A stretch of 64,000 bases of DNA from Nannochloropsis salina CCMP1776 (taxonomy: Eukaryota > Sar > Eustigmatophyceae > Eustigmatales > Monodopsidaceae), in NCBI GenBank assembly GCA_004565275.1, contig SDOX01000016.1, positions 301,989 through 365,988 of the forward strand. The letters run 5' to 3'. A program made the translations under genes and the position numbers. The notes under the pieces are model-generated. The model made no database searches. It worked only from the letters and a program-made list of their open reading frames with translations, and was not told the DNA's origin. Shown here in pieces: positions 22,101-32,413 of this stretch (position 1 is the stretch's first letter; each line of letters starts with the position of its first letter).

Positions 22101-23905
22101 TCCCGGCCCACGCGACCCGGGAATGGGCCTGTGCGCACGTCGACTCCTTGCACCTTCCCCGCCCTAACCCCTTCGTCGCCGAGGAATTCGAAATCCTTGC
22201 CCCATCCTACGAGCCACCCTCCGCCACACCCTCCCCCCCCGCCTTGGTCTTTGCCAACCCCTGCGTCCACGTCTGGCACAAACTGGACCTTTCTTACAAG
22301 CAGCCTCGGGCCCACATCGTCCTCGAATTTGCCACGCCCCTTCCCCAGCGGGATCCTGCCGCCGCTGAGCTCCTCGTCCGGTACCTGGAGCATACTCTCG
22401 CAGAAAGCACCTACGACGGCGTGGTGGCGGGGCTCGGGTGGTCTATCAGTAGCCATGCACGTGGCCTGACCTTGAGGTTCGCACCCTTTCCCCCCCTTTT
22501 CACCTCTCCTCTCGCATGCTTTCATTCGCGTTCCTTCTGTTCATGTGGCCCTTTTCTATGGCCTCTCTCACAGATTCTCAGGCTTCAGCCACAAAGTCCA
22601 GACCCTCCTCCACAAAGTCCTCGAGTCCGTCCTTACCACCGACATCCACGACGCGCTTTTCCGATTGACCCGTGAGAAGGCCATCGACGCCTACAGGAAC
22701 ATCGCCCTGGCCCGGCCCGACGAACATGGGCAGATGTTCCTCTCCCTTCTCTTGACCGAAGGACGGTGGGCGTGGAAGGAAAAACTTCAGCGTTTGGAAT
22801 CCCTGCAGGCCGAAGACCTCGCGCACTTTCACCGGGAGCTGATGGCCCGGAACTCCGTGACCCTGGGAGTGTTTGGGAATGTGAGCGAGGAAAGTGCCCT
22901 TGGATTAGGGGAGCTGGTGGAACGGCTCATGCGGAGAAACGGGCGTTTCGAGCCCCTGTGTCCTAGCTTGCAGGTGAGAGGGGGAGGTAGGGGAGGATGG
23001 AGGGCCGACCCATTGGCGGATGCCATTAGTCGGTGACTGCCTGGGAGAGAGGTGCTTCATTATGGGACTGGAATCAATCTTGGCGTAAAATTCTCTCTCT
23101 TCCACCCACCCCTTCCGTTCCTGTACAGCCTTTTAGCCGCGCAGTCATGCTCGACGCAGGCGTCGACCACCGTCTCTGCGCCATCGTGCCCAACGATGCC
23201 GACATCAACTCCTCCCTGAGCATCTACTTCCAAGCAGGCCTGGTCACGGCGGCGCAGACAGCGCAATTGATGTTGCTGGCTCAGATCATGAAGGAGCCAT
23301 GCTTCACGCAACTCCGAACCCGAGAACAATTGGGATACATCGTCGGCTCCGGCGTGAAGAGCATGTGGTTTCGGTCCATGGTGGCCGGGCTCTCCTTCCG
23401 AGTTCTGTCGAAGACGCACGGACCTGAAGACATCCTCGACCGGTTGGAAGCTTTCTTGGACCAGTTCCACCGAGAAATCCTGACGGTGCTTTCTTCATCG
23501 GAATTAGAGAGGCATAAAGAAGCTCTCATCACAAATCTACTGGAGCCCCCGAAGAAGATGGTAGGAGAGGCCAGCATGCACTGGGAGGAAATCGTGAACG
23601 GGACTTTAGAATGGAAAAGAAATCAGCTCTATGCGGATGGAGTGCGGGAAACGGGGCGAGATGACTTGATTGAGCTATTTGACAGCGTCTGCCTCAACGA
23701 GGAGAAGCGTCGGGTGGTCAGTGTTATGATGCACGGAAAGCATCATCGTCCCATCAGGATTCTTGGAGGGGAGGGGACCACCGGGAAAGATGGACCCAAC
23801 CTTCGTGGGCGAGTTGTCTATTTGAAGGAGGAGGACTGTCTGGCCTTCCGGGCTGCTCATGCCCTCTTCCCTTGTTCGCCCAGTATGTTCACGAGCAAGT
23901 ATTAG
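19163..23905 (+). CDS. Insulysin-like M16 zinc metalloprotease
   Basis: Eight exons: join(19163..19668,19818..19953,20211..20382,20559..20784,20940..21613,21744..22476,22574..22973,23129..23905), 1207 residues. All introns are GT..AG with agreeing phases. The inverted zinc motif is HFCEH at residues 209-213, followed by [15 protein letters not shown], the insulysin/nardilysin form. The downstream helix [20 protein letters not shown] carries the third ligand and [20 protein letters not shown] is the classic insulysin C-terminal stretch. It should cleave short peptides in an enclosed chamber; no targeting signal is obvious, so it is probably cytosolic. It is longer than insulysin (about 1000) because of a 168-residue Ser-rich N-terminus and Pro/Ser-rich insertions near residues 620-660. 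The N-terminus has four basic-x-Ser-Asn-Ser/His sites (RAKSNHS, RERSNSF, VVRSNSL, KTKSNSS). The start could be earlier if a 5' exon exists. Confidence 0.9.
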
Positions 23906-24295
23906 CATGCCTGGGAGAAGAGCAAGTGTCTTGAAGCTCGGGTATGCGCGGCCTTAGTTGAGCTGTGTACAATGTATACAACCACTGGAATATGCACTTT
24001 ATGCGTAAGGCTTATCTCTGGTTTAATGAGTCGAAACGCTTAAGTATCGATTCACATGTCACAAATTCTGTGCGCTTCTTTTTGTTCAAAATGAAACGAG
24101 ATGATACGTTTCAACAGTACACTGTAATGAAACATGAACACTCTGTGCACTTTTCTGACGTGTAATTAATGCAATAATTAAAAAAGATTGTTACTTAGCG
24201 CATGTTTTCGTATTTTTCTTCTGGATACTTTAAAAATGGTCGATGCCTGAATCTACCGTGGTAGGATGTATCCTTCAAAAGGAGTGCACCATCAT
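23906..24295. other. Convergent 3' region, insulysin/CreA fusion gene
   Basis: AT-rich spacer of 390 bases between two tail-to-tail genes. No gene is visible. Confidence 0.5.
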
Positions 24296-26065
24296 CTACT
24301 GCCCTTGCCCCTGAGCATCAACGTCCTCCACGGGAATTGCGCAGAGCGAAGACTTGAAACGACTCTTGTTGTCATCATCACTTTTGCTAAAGCGTGTTGA
24401 ATATGAAATGTAGATCAAAGCCTTTGACTCCTTGTCGTACACTCGACGGACGCGGACGGTTTTGAAAAGCAAAGACCGCGCCTCACTAAAAACTTCTTCT
24501 CCTTGTTTGGAAAGATCAATCTGTGCAATGGGAATTAACATATCAACAGGAAAGAAAGCTTGATGGTACCTTGGGGAAAAAGCTGGGTTTCTGCCACGTG
24601 TCGAGATCCTCCCTGCCAAAACCTCTGCCTTCCCTGCTTGCCGCGTCTGGTCCCTTCCCTTCACACACCACCCCTGTCCCCCGCCTTACATTTTTCATAG
24701 TCACCGGGCCGGTCCTGACACAGGCCACCGAGGCCTGGGAGGGGTCGCTGAAGAAGTCTTTGGCAAGCCGCTCGGTCAAAGGGCGCCGGAAATCGCTGAT
24801 GTACAAGGTGACGCCCTGGACCTTGGGATCTTGAAAAGCCTCGACATTGATGCTGTCTTTGAATATAAGTCCCGAAGCGGGAATGTCTGCGACTTGGCGG
24901 CGCTCGTCTGAAGCTGCGCGGGCCACAAATGCGGAGCGGAGGGTGGAAGCAGGGGAGGAAGGGAGAGAGGACGGGGACAAGAGGGATAACGAGATGGGCA
25001 ACACGGTACTCGCGAGAAGACGGATACCCGCCTGGAATTGAGCAGTGGAGGAAGCGGAGGATGCTTCCATGGGGCGGCCCTTGCCAGGCTTGAAAAGTTG
25101 CAGGAGTGCCTGGAAGCCCGAAACCGCCCAGTACTCTGTGTGCTCCACCACGCGCCCGCCCTTGTTAGGGTCGTAGCGATGGACCGTGGCCCCTTCCACG
25201 TCGATGAAGGGGCGCCAAGGCAATGCAATCTCACAGGTGAGACGCCATTGGGTGTTTACCGTCTGCGAAGTGCTGAGATGGAGAGGAGGGCGTAGGCTCT
25301 ATGAGAGGGAACAAAAGCGTGCCCCCAGCACCTTGACCAAGGATCCATCCATATAACGTACGTGTCCAGTCGTATCTCGCGTAGTTCTAAGCGAGGATCC
25401 CGGAAGAATTTCTTCAGGTTGTTTATGTTGCGACTCCAGGTGTCCAAGCCCGAAAAAGACAGGGTGGGGTCTGGAGGGAAGCAGAGCATCGGTTGAGACT
25501 CCAAAAATAAGGAATTCCCGGCCAATTGCAACACGTACCTGTGAAAAGACAATTATCATCGTATGCATCAGCACTGATGTCTCCTGTCAGAAAATAGGCA
25601 GCCTTGTAGTCCTTCTCAATTTTCTGTCTGAGCTCAGCCGGAGACAGGCGAGGCGCGACTGTGTTGGAAGGAAGAGGTTTGACATCTTGCCTTGCCTGAC
25701 GCAGAATTGGATGTATGTATTGACATGTCCGAACGGTCCGAGTAAGCAAGTTGAAAATTACAGGTGTGAATGAACTGTGGGGCTCATATGCGCATTTTTC
25801 GAACGCTACATCTCAGTTAGACATTGATAGTTTTATTTACCAGATTATTCAGGCCACCGGTCAGAAGCCCCACAGCCGTCTTCAAAACAGGTGATGTTTT
25901 CGTATACGATCCCTGCTTCGTGGAAACTTCTCTCCGTGCTTGCTTCAGTCGCTGTAAATTCCGAACGGAGGACGAGGAGACAGACTGGAATCGAGGCAAG
26001 TGGAAGGCCGTCGAGCTTTCCAAAAGGACAAGTAGAATACTAACGATCGTCACGAAGCGCGTCAT
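24296..26065 (-). CDS. Plastid DUF2358-CreA fusion protein
   Basis: Five exons: complement(join(24296..24520,24690..25272,25362..25470,25539..25695,25841..26065)), 432 residues, all GT..AG with agreeing phases. MTRFVTIVSILLVLLESSTA then FHLPRF is a signal peptide plus Phe, the plastid bipartite form. An in-frame ATG at 26104 would add 13 residues. Residues 90-235 match DUF2358, an NTF2-like family of plants and cyanobacteria: LRQKIEKDYKAAYFLTGDIS, then DPTLSFSGLDTWSRNI, then VNTQWRL and VHRYD...VVEHTEYW. A Ser/Ala-rich linker follows. Residues 290-425 match CreA, a small family of unknown function in bacteria: DPKVQGVTLYIS, DPSQASVACVRTGPV, SLLFKTVRVRRVYD, LIYISYS and SSLCAIPV. Exon phases make a continuous frame through both domains, so this is one protein. 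Its molecular function is unknown. It is divergent from the VKOR gene. Confidence 0.85.
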
Positions 26066-26458
26066 AGCAAGCCAGATGTCCTGCCAGTTAAGTGTGTGAA
26101 GCATTTGTCGTCAAATGATACAAGCCCGTAGAAGTACCATCGGGAAGAAACGAATGCGATCGCCCCGCCCCCTGCTTGTTCTAGCGAGGGCTTCGAAAAA
26201 ATTGTCTTTCCTTTTCCTTGCCCCTTGCGCGCAGGACAGGGTCGACTAAAGGGAGCAATACCTGCGTGCTGATATCGGCCGTGGCTACATGGATTCCACC
26301 AATATACATCGTGAAAGGGATTAGATTGACCGGGCAAAAGCCCCACTAAAGCATCCGACCTCCCCAGCCTGAGTCCATCTTTGCTCGCTCCCTTCCTCCA
26401 TCCTGTTTTCTCACACACCCTCTCTTCCTTTCCTCCATCCCTTGCCAGGCACGACTAC
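26066..26458. promoter_or_regulatory. Shared upstream region of two plastid-protein genes
   Basis: 393 bases separate the likely start codons of the CreA fusion and VKOR genes, which diverge. Both products carry plastid signals, so shared light or redox control is possible but unproven. Confidence 0.45.
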
Positions 26459-27682
26459 ATGTCGTGGATAAGATCGATTGTGCCACTTTGTTTACTTCTC
26501 CTCCTTTGCGCGCCAATCCTCCACTCCGCCTTCGTACTAAACGGTCGACCATGTGTACGGCGCCTCAGTAACCCGGTGTCACATTCAAAGCCAATTGGTA
26601 CCTCTATATTCCCACTGAAGGCCACAATCCCTCCCAATGATGACGCTGGCTCTGTCAAAACGAGTTCCGGCTCGAGGGAAGACGGAGTGGACTTCTCAAG
26701 CGCATCCGGTCGCGACGTCGACCTCTCTGTCGGGGTGTGGCCTCGGGAAAACCGGCAATTGCTAGGATTGCTGGGGGGGTTAGGTTTTCTGGAAACATCA
26801 TTTTTGACGTACCAAAAGCTAACAACCGATGACTTGACCTCTCTATGCACCTCCGTAGCGGGGTTAAGCATGCGGTGTGGCGATGTGTTGAATTCGGAGT
26901 ACGCGAGCTTTTTAGGAGTGCCTCTTACATTGCCTGGGGCGGTGGCTTACGGGACTGTGGCAGCGTTGGCCTTATGGCCGATCCTTGCCGGGAAAGAGGG
27001 AAGCCGAGAGCGTGCAGAGGCGGACCTTAACAGCCGAGCCCCATTGTTAACGGTCACGACGGGCATGGCTACTTTCAGCGCCTATTTGATGTGGGTTTTG
27101 GCCACACAAGTCCGGGAACTCTGCCCTTACTGCCTGGCGAGCGCCTCCCTCTCGTTTAGCATGGCCGCCTTGACCTGGGTCAAGCAGGTGGAGCCGAACG
27201 CAACCAAATCCCTGGTGTATAAGGCGGGCGCCGTGGCCGTCACGGGTCTTTTTTCTCTGGGAGCATTCGCCTACGCGAGCGCAAGGATCATGGTCATGAG
27301 CCAGGGACCGGGGGAGGGAGGGGAGGTGGGAGGGAGTAGGCCCCCGCCCATCACCACGCACTCGACGGCCCGCAGCGAGGCCTTGGCTCTTCGTCTGCAG
27401 GGTCTAGACGCCCGCATGTACGGAGCCTTCTGGTGCTCGCATTGCTACGAGCAAAAGCAGTCTTTGGGCCAAGAAGCCTACCGGAGAATCGCCTACATTG
27501 AATGCGCGCCCGACGGTTTCGCGAGCGAGTCGAAAACTTGCAAAGCGCGCAAAATTCCTGGATATCCCACCTGGGAGATCAAGGGAGAGTTGTACCCAGG
27601 GGAGAAGAGCTTGGACCAGCTGGAGGACATCGTGGACGGGAAAGTGCCAGTGCCCCCGCCCATGGAGATTCCGGCCAAATGA
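26459..27682 (+). CDS. LTO1: Plastid VKOR-thioredoxin fusion, LTO1-like
   Basis: A single exon of 407 residues. The ATG at 26459 was chosen because MSWIRSIVPLCLLLLLCAPI is a signal peptide ending HSA/FVLNG, the plastid bipartite form; the frame upstream lacks an ATG. The VKOR domain (about 100-280) has four to five membrane helices, a first cysteine pair C130/C140 (CTSVAGLSMRC) and the redox-active CPYC at 222-225. The C-terminal thioredoxin-like domain carries WCSHC (C326/C329) and a cis-Pro-type segment KIPGYPTWEI. This is the architecture of plant LTO1, which makes disulfide bonds in thylakoid-lumen proteins and is needed for photosystem II assembly. Cyanobacterial VKORs have the same fusion. 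A Gly/Pro-rich linker near 285-300 joins the domains. Confidence 0.93.
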   Translation: MSWIRSIVPLCLLLLLCAPILHSAFVLNGRPCVRRLSNPVSHSKPIGTSIFPLKATIPPNDDAGSVKTSSGSREDGVDFSSASGRDVDLSVGVWPRENRQLLGLLGGLGFLETSFLTYQKLTTDDLTSLCTSVAGLSMRCGDVLNSEYASFLGVPLTLPGAVAYGTVAALALWPILAGKEGSRERAEADLNSRAPLLTVTTGMATFSAYLMWVLATQVRELCPYCLASASLSFSMAALTWVKQVEPNATKSLVYKAGAVAVTGLFSLGAFAYASARIMVMSQGPGEGGEVGGSRPPPITTHSTARSEALALRLQGLDARMYGAFWCSHCYEQKQSLGQEAYRRIAYIECAPDGFASESKTCKARKIPGYPTWEIKGELYPGEKSLDQLEDIVDGKVPVPPPMEIPAK

Positions 27683-27888
27683 GAGGCGAGGGGAGGAAGA
27701 AGGGGACGTGGGAGGGGAGTCGTGTACAAGAGGACATGTGAAACGAACGTGACGTAAAGAAATTTAGTTAAGCCCCTGATGCCTCTTCGCAGGCGTGCGC
27801 CCGTACGTTTAATCTTTCTCATTGTGACGGCAAGGGCCACAGGCCCCCCCTCCCCCTGTCTTCCCCCCCCCGTTCCCTGCGTCCTCCC

Positions 27889-29445
27889 TCAGCGTCGCGC
27901 CTTGGCAATGAGTTCTTTAATCTTCCGCCGCTTCGAGTAAGTGTCCAAGGCGACCCGGCTGAGTTCCTGGACATCTTCGGCCTCCAAGTCCCAGGCCGCC
28001 GCGTCCACCATGTCCTTGGCCTGCGCACCCGTCTTGACCCCCACCACGGGGATCACGCCCTGCGCCCGGACCCAATTGATCGAGACCTGCGCCGTGTTCA
28101 CGCGTCGGCCCAGCTTCTCCGTGTACTTCCCTGCCTGTTCCCGCAACGCCTTGTGGACCGGATACAGGGGCTCCAGGTCTGGGAAGGTATACCGGGGCTT
28201 CCGGCTCCTCCCTCCGCTCGGGTCCATCATCGTGTAGGTCCCCGCCGCCAGGCCCCCGGCCAAAGGCCTGTTGGCCAGCGGCATGATCCCCAGCTTCTCA
28301 CAGGCTGCCACCGTGCCGTCCAGCAGGGCAGCCGCAGGGTTCGCGAGGCTCAGTTCAAAGGAGTTGCTCCGCAAATTGATCCCGTGCTGCTTCGCCACGT
28401 CCTTGGCCCGTCGCAGGTCCTCCTCAGTCAAATACCCAATCACCCCGACGTGATCGAGCAGCCGCATCCGTTTTGCCTGGGCGACAGCCTCGAAAATGGC
28501 CTTCTCCCCCCCCCAGTACAGGGGCCCGGGCTTGGTGACCTGATACAGGTCCACGCGGGTCGCTTGCAACGCCTCCAAGCTGTGCTCAAGGGCCCTCAGG
28601 ACCGCCCTGCGTCCACCTCGCACGTCCAACAAACCCCTCCCGAACAGTCGCGCCTGGTAGCTGGTGGCGATGAAAGGCCGGACTTGCTTGACCCCACTCT
28701 GGAGCTTCAGTTGCCGCTTCTTCCAATGGGCCACCATTTCCCCCAAGAAATCCTCGCACGGGTACAATTCCCGAGCATCGAACATGGGCAAGCCGGCTTC
28801 TTCCAGACAAGTGAATGCCTCCTCGATGTCTTGTTCGTTGAAGGCACCGCAGCTCATTTGCGAGCGCTCCATGGCATTGGACGGGTACTGTTGCCATGGG
28901 AGGGGCAGGGAAGAGAGTTGAATCGCACGTATCTTAGAGACGATGAATGAGGGAAAATCGCAATCTCTCCCTATGATCTTTCTCAATTCTGATGATTTCC
29001 TCCACAGAGTTGCTTTCGCCGATGATTCTTGGGTATTTTCCCCTAGCTACCCACTTACATCTCCGTAGAAAAATCCATCGCGACGATCTCCCCAAGAATA
29101 TGTGCCGATCCCGATAGCACCCGTGTAAAAATGTGAATCTTTGGAGAATTTTGTGTCTTTCTTAGGCTCCTCCGGCTGCTTTGGTTCCTTGTTGAAACGA
29201 GATTGACGCCGCCTGCTCCCCGGCCCCGCACGCTCCCCGTCGGGAGGCAAGGATGCGCTGCGAAGCGCGGTTGAAAAGCCATGATCCAATTTCAATATCC
29301 CGCCATCCCTTACCACCAATGATGGTGATGAGAAGAAACATGGCTGAGCTGGCATTTGAAAGGCGAAACTTCTTCTTAAAGCAGGGGAAAGGGCCACTGC
29401 AGCAGCCACCATGCGGCAGGCGGACTTAACCATCTTGTTCTTCAT
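27889..29445 (-). CDS. Plastid aldo/keto reductase-like protein, catalytic tetrad incomplete
   Basis: Two exons, complement(join(27889..28887,29059..29445)), 461 residues, donor GGAGAT/GTAAGT and acceptor GGCAACAG in phase 0. The start at 29445 gives MKNKMVKSACRMVAAAVALS then SFAFQMPA, a signal peptide plus Phe as in plastid precursors. The barrel is clear: IGIGTYSWGD, GLPMFDAREL, VDLYQVTKPGPL, DHVGVIGYLTEEDL, LGIMPLANRPLAGGLAAG and VSINWVRAQGVIPVVGVKT, closest to plant chloroplast aldo/keto reductases. Of the Asp-Tyr-Lys-His tetrad, D166 and Y171 are kept. The lysine is replaced (FIATSY, S205) and the histidine is replaced (LYQVT, T247). The NADP-binding end looks intact. It may therefore have lost reductase activity or act differently. 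It is convergent with VKOR, 206 bases apart. Confidence 0.88.
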
Positions 29446-30073
29446 CTGCAAGCTTTCCCTGACGGGACCAAGCACTTCCCTGTGCCGCGAGACCGGGCGC
29501 TTTATAAAGATGTATGTGTACCAACGTCCTGACAAGTATGCGCGGCGTGCTTTTTAAAAATAGAAAAGGGTTATGCTGTCCGTCTCCATATTTGAAGCTC
29601 TACATCATCGCAGCCATCGCCTGCCAGTGTGAGCGATGCTTACCGCGAGAGGGCGATGGGCCAGGTGGTATGGAAATGTTTAATGTTTTGGTTCTTTCAG
29701 GCTTCATCACCGAAGTATTTCGAACTGAGAATCGACTTTTCGCATTTTTCAATGCTGTCCTAATGATTTTGTGAATGATCCACTTCGCTGATGAACATAG
29801 CTCGTTTCTCCGACCGCGCTGCCCACGCTTTGTACGAAGAGGGGAAAAAAGACGATCACTTGAACACAGTAGAAGCAAACGTTTGAAAAAGAAGCAAAAG
29901 TCGCACAAATCACAGCAAATGTCTGTTACCCATAAATATTTTTGCCAGAGGCAAGATTGCTGTATAGTCTTCGAAATGCTCCGTAGGATTACGAGTCTTT
30001 CGATCGGTCAATCAATGTTAGTTACCAGTGTACATACGCAGAAACCTATCCATCTATAGCCATTTACTGGAGA
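29446..30073. other. Spacer between aldo/keto reductase-like and DnaJ genes
   Basis: 628 bases containing the upstream region of the aldo/keto reductase-like gene and the 3' end of the DnaJ gene, both on the minus strand. Short frames at 29514-29774 and 29775-30059 show no protein character. Confidence 0.4.
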
Positions 30074-31783
30074 CTATGCCTTTGAGGCCTGCAACTCTTC
30101 TTGTTGCATAATTGATCCTCCTCTTCCCCCCCGTCTGAAACCCGCGAGAAAGGAAAAAGACGACCTCTTCGTTGGACTGGTGCCGGAGATAGATTTATCA
30201 CTATTTCCTGATCTTTCTGCCGCTCTGGTCACGCCTGCTCCTGGTGCTGATAAACAATTCTTCCCTTCGCCTAGATCCGCGGAATCTCGGGCTGCTGGAG
30301 ACACCAATTCCTTGCTGTCTTTGTTCGTCTCAGAGACCCCCACCGGGAGCCCGCTCGAGGTGGAAGCTGACAGGGCCTCCATGTGCGAGCCCTGTGCCAG
30401 GGGAAGAGAGGGAGCCGCCTGAGCCGTCGAGGATGTCGGCGGACCTTTAAGGCCTGCACTGAGGTGCGGTCCATAATTTCGAACCGACGAAGTGATGAAC
30501 CGAGAGTAGGCTGCTTCCCTCTCTTGCACCAGTGCCTCCGTAACCTTACTCTCCTCGTCCACTTTGGCCTTGATGGCCTCGAAGGCGGCCTCGGCACGAT
30601 CGTACTGCTCCTTGAGCCGCTCGATTTCGCCCTTTTTGGCGTAGAGCTTGTCGTCCATTTCCCTCATCGTTTGCACCAGGAGGGGATCGAGGTGAGCCCG
30701 CATGATGGTGATCGTGTAAGAGGATCCCGTGTACCAATTGTCCCCGTACACGCAGAGCAGATGCTCCCCAGCCTGAATGGACCGAGCCTCCAGGGTGAGG
30801 ATATTGAGGCGGGAAAAGAGGAGGGGATCCGTTTTCTTTATCTCATAATTTTCGCTGGTCCCGTATGAGGTGATTGTCTGGAAGGGCACCAAAAGCAGGT
30901 CTGCCACGGTGTCTTTCTTCTCGTGATGCGGACTGCTTTCCTGCATGTAACGGACACTGCCGTCCGCTTCGAAACAGAGCAGCTTGAATCGATCTTGACT
31001 GGAGGAGCAACAGCTGACAATGACACCATTCGCCGCGTCTGCTTCCGATAGTTGCAGCCGATAAAAATTTCCTCGCTGCGCAACTGTTTTACCGACCATG
31101 GAAAAGCCTGGCTTTAAATTGACGACCCGCTGCCCTTCCTCTCGCTTTCCCGTCTCCTTGCCCTGGTTCTTGGCCCGCACATCGTTGCATAAATCCTTGG
31201 CCTTGATCAATGTCTCTGCATTGACTTGCGTCTGAAAATTTGGACCAAATCTGGTAATAATGGCAAACACGACCTTTTGTAGGCTGTTTAAATTTTCCAA
31301 ATCCAGACTCTCTGTGCTGTCGTCAAACATTTCTGACGTGTCTCCTCCGCTCAAATCGTAGCGTCGCCGTTTATTTGGATCCGATAAAATTGCATACGCT
31401 GTAGAAATTTCCTTGAACTTTTCGCCCGTCGGGGCATCCTTCAGGTTGCGATCGGGATGATAGCGCAAGGCCAGGATCCGATATGCTTTAGTGATTTGAT
31501 TTATTGACGCGCCTTTCTCGACCCCTAGTACCTGAAGACATGCGAAGGATGGCGATATTAGGGGAAATCAAGTCTCGAAAAGGAGGCGCATATATACTTT
31601 TTGATCGCCGTTCGTGGCTATCGGCTCTGAGCATATTTCTGCTGCCCCAAAAGAGTCTGAATGAGGCCCCTTCCATGTTAGTCGCGTACAACTACAAATA
31701 CAAGAATCGAATCTGTTTTTGCTTACCGTATAGAAGTTTTTCGTCTGTTTAGAACGATCAGCACGGCGGAGATGGTCAGCCAT
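30074..31783 (-). CDS. DnaJ protein of the ARG1 (altered response to gravity) type
   Basis: Two exons, complement(join(30074..31531,31727..31783)), 504 residues, donor TATACG/GTAAGC and acceptor GTCTTCAG in phase 0. The short first exon supplies [19 protein letters not shown], completing the J domain (about 18-80) with the HPD motif at 44-46 and [15 protein letters not shown]. The body matches plant ARG1/ARL proteins: a [20 protein letters not shown] segment, the beta-rich [21 protein letters not shown] stretch, [10 protein letters not shown], and [21 protein letters not shown] coiled coil at about 285-345 and a Ser-rich tail follow. ARG1 in Arabidopsis acts in gravity signalling at membranes of the secretory system. 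In a unicellular alga a general trafficking or cochaperone role is more likely. It activates Hsp70 ATPase if the J domain is functional. Confidence 0.87.
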
Positions 31784-32413
31784 CTATTCAATCTGGTTGA
31801 AAATGAAAGCTGCCGCGCCCTCGACCTGTATCGTTGTTGGGATAGCGCATATGAGGGTGAGTCCTTCAATGTAGATCGGGACTTTAAGTCGATCCCCGTT
31901 GAAAAATGTACGTCTTAAAAATTCGTATTTTATCTTGATTTGATTGCATCCTTTTACGATGCCGCATCGTAGCCAGACACCGTGTTTCCCATCAATAAGA
32001 AAGAAGCCTAACTATGCATGGGCCTAGCTAATTCCTCCCTGTCCTCCTTAAAGAATACTAGAAGACATACCTACTCTTTCAAATAAATTATCCACGAACA
32101 CAACTCGAGCCTCTACCCATTAAGTTTAAGGAACGCATGAAACACACGTGCGCGTCTCCACAAACACAGTGATTTGGCCTGCGGATTAAGCCTAAACGGC
32201 CATCCGCCAGTAACGGTCAGGCCTTAACCGATCTCGTCATGACTGTTTTCTCGGTCCCAGAAATTACATGCCGCTTTACCACAAGCTCGACACGAGAAGG
32301 CCAAAACGTGCGCCACATAGCGATGCTCATGGTTTCCAAAATTATTCTGCACCACAGCCAGCCGGAGGTTACTGCTTATCTTTTCCCTAATAGCCCCCTC
32401 GGCGAGGTGCTTC
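31784..32413. other. Upstream region shared by DnaJ and MFS genes
   Basis: 630 bases between divergent genes, AT-rich near the DnaJ start. No gene is visible; a frame beginning at 32239 overlaps the true first MFS exon in another frame and is discounted. Confidence 0.4.
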
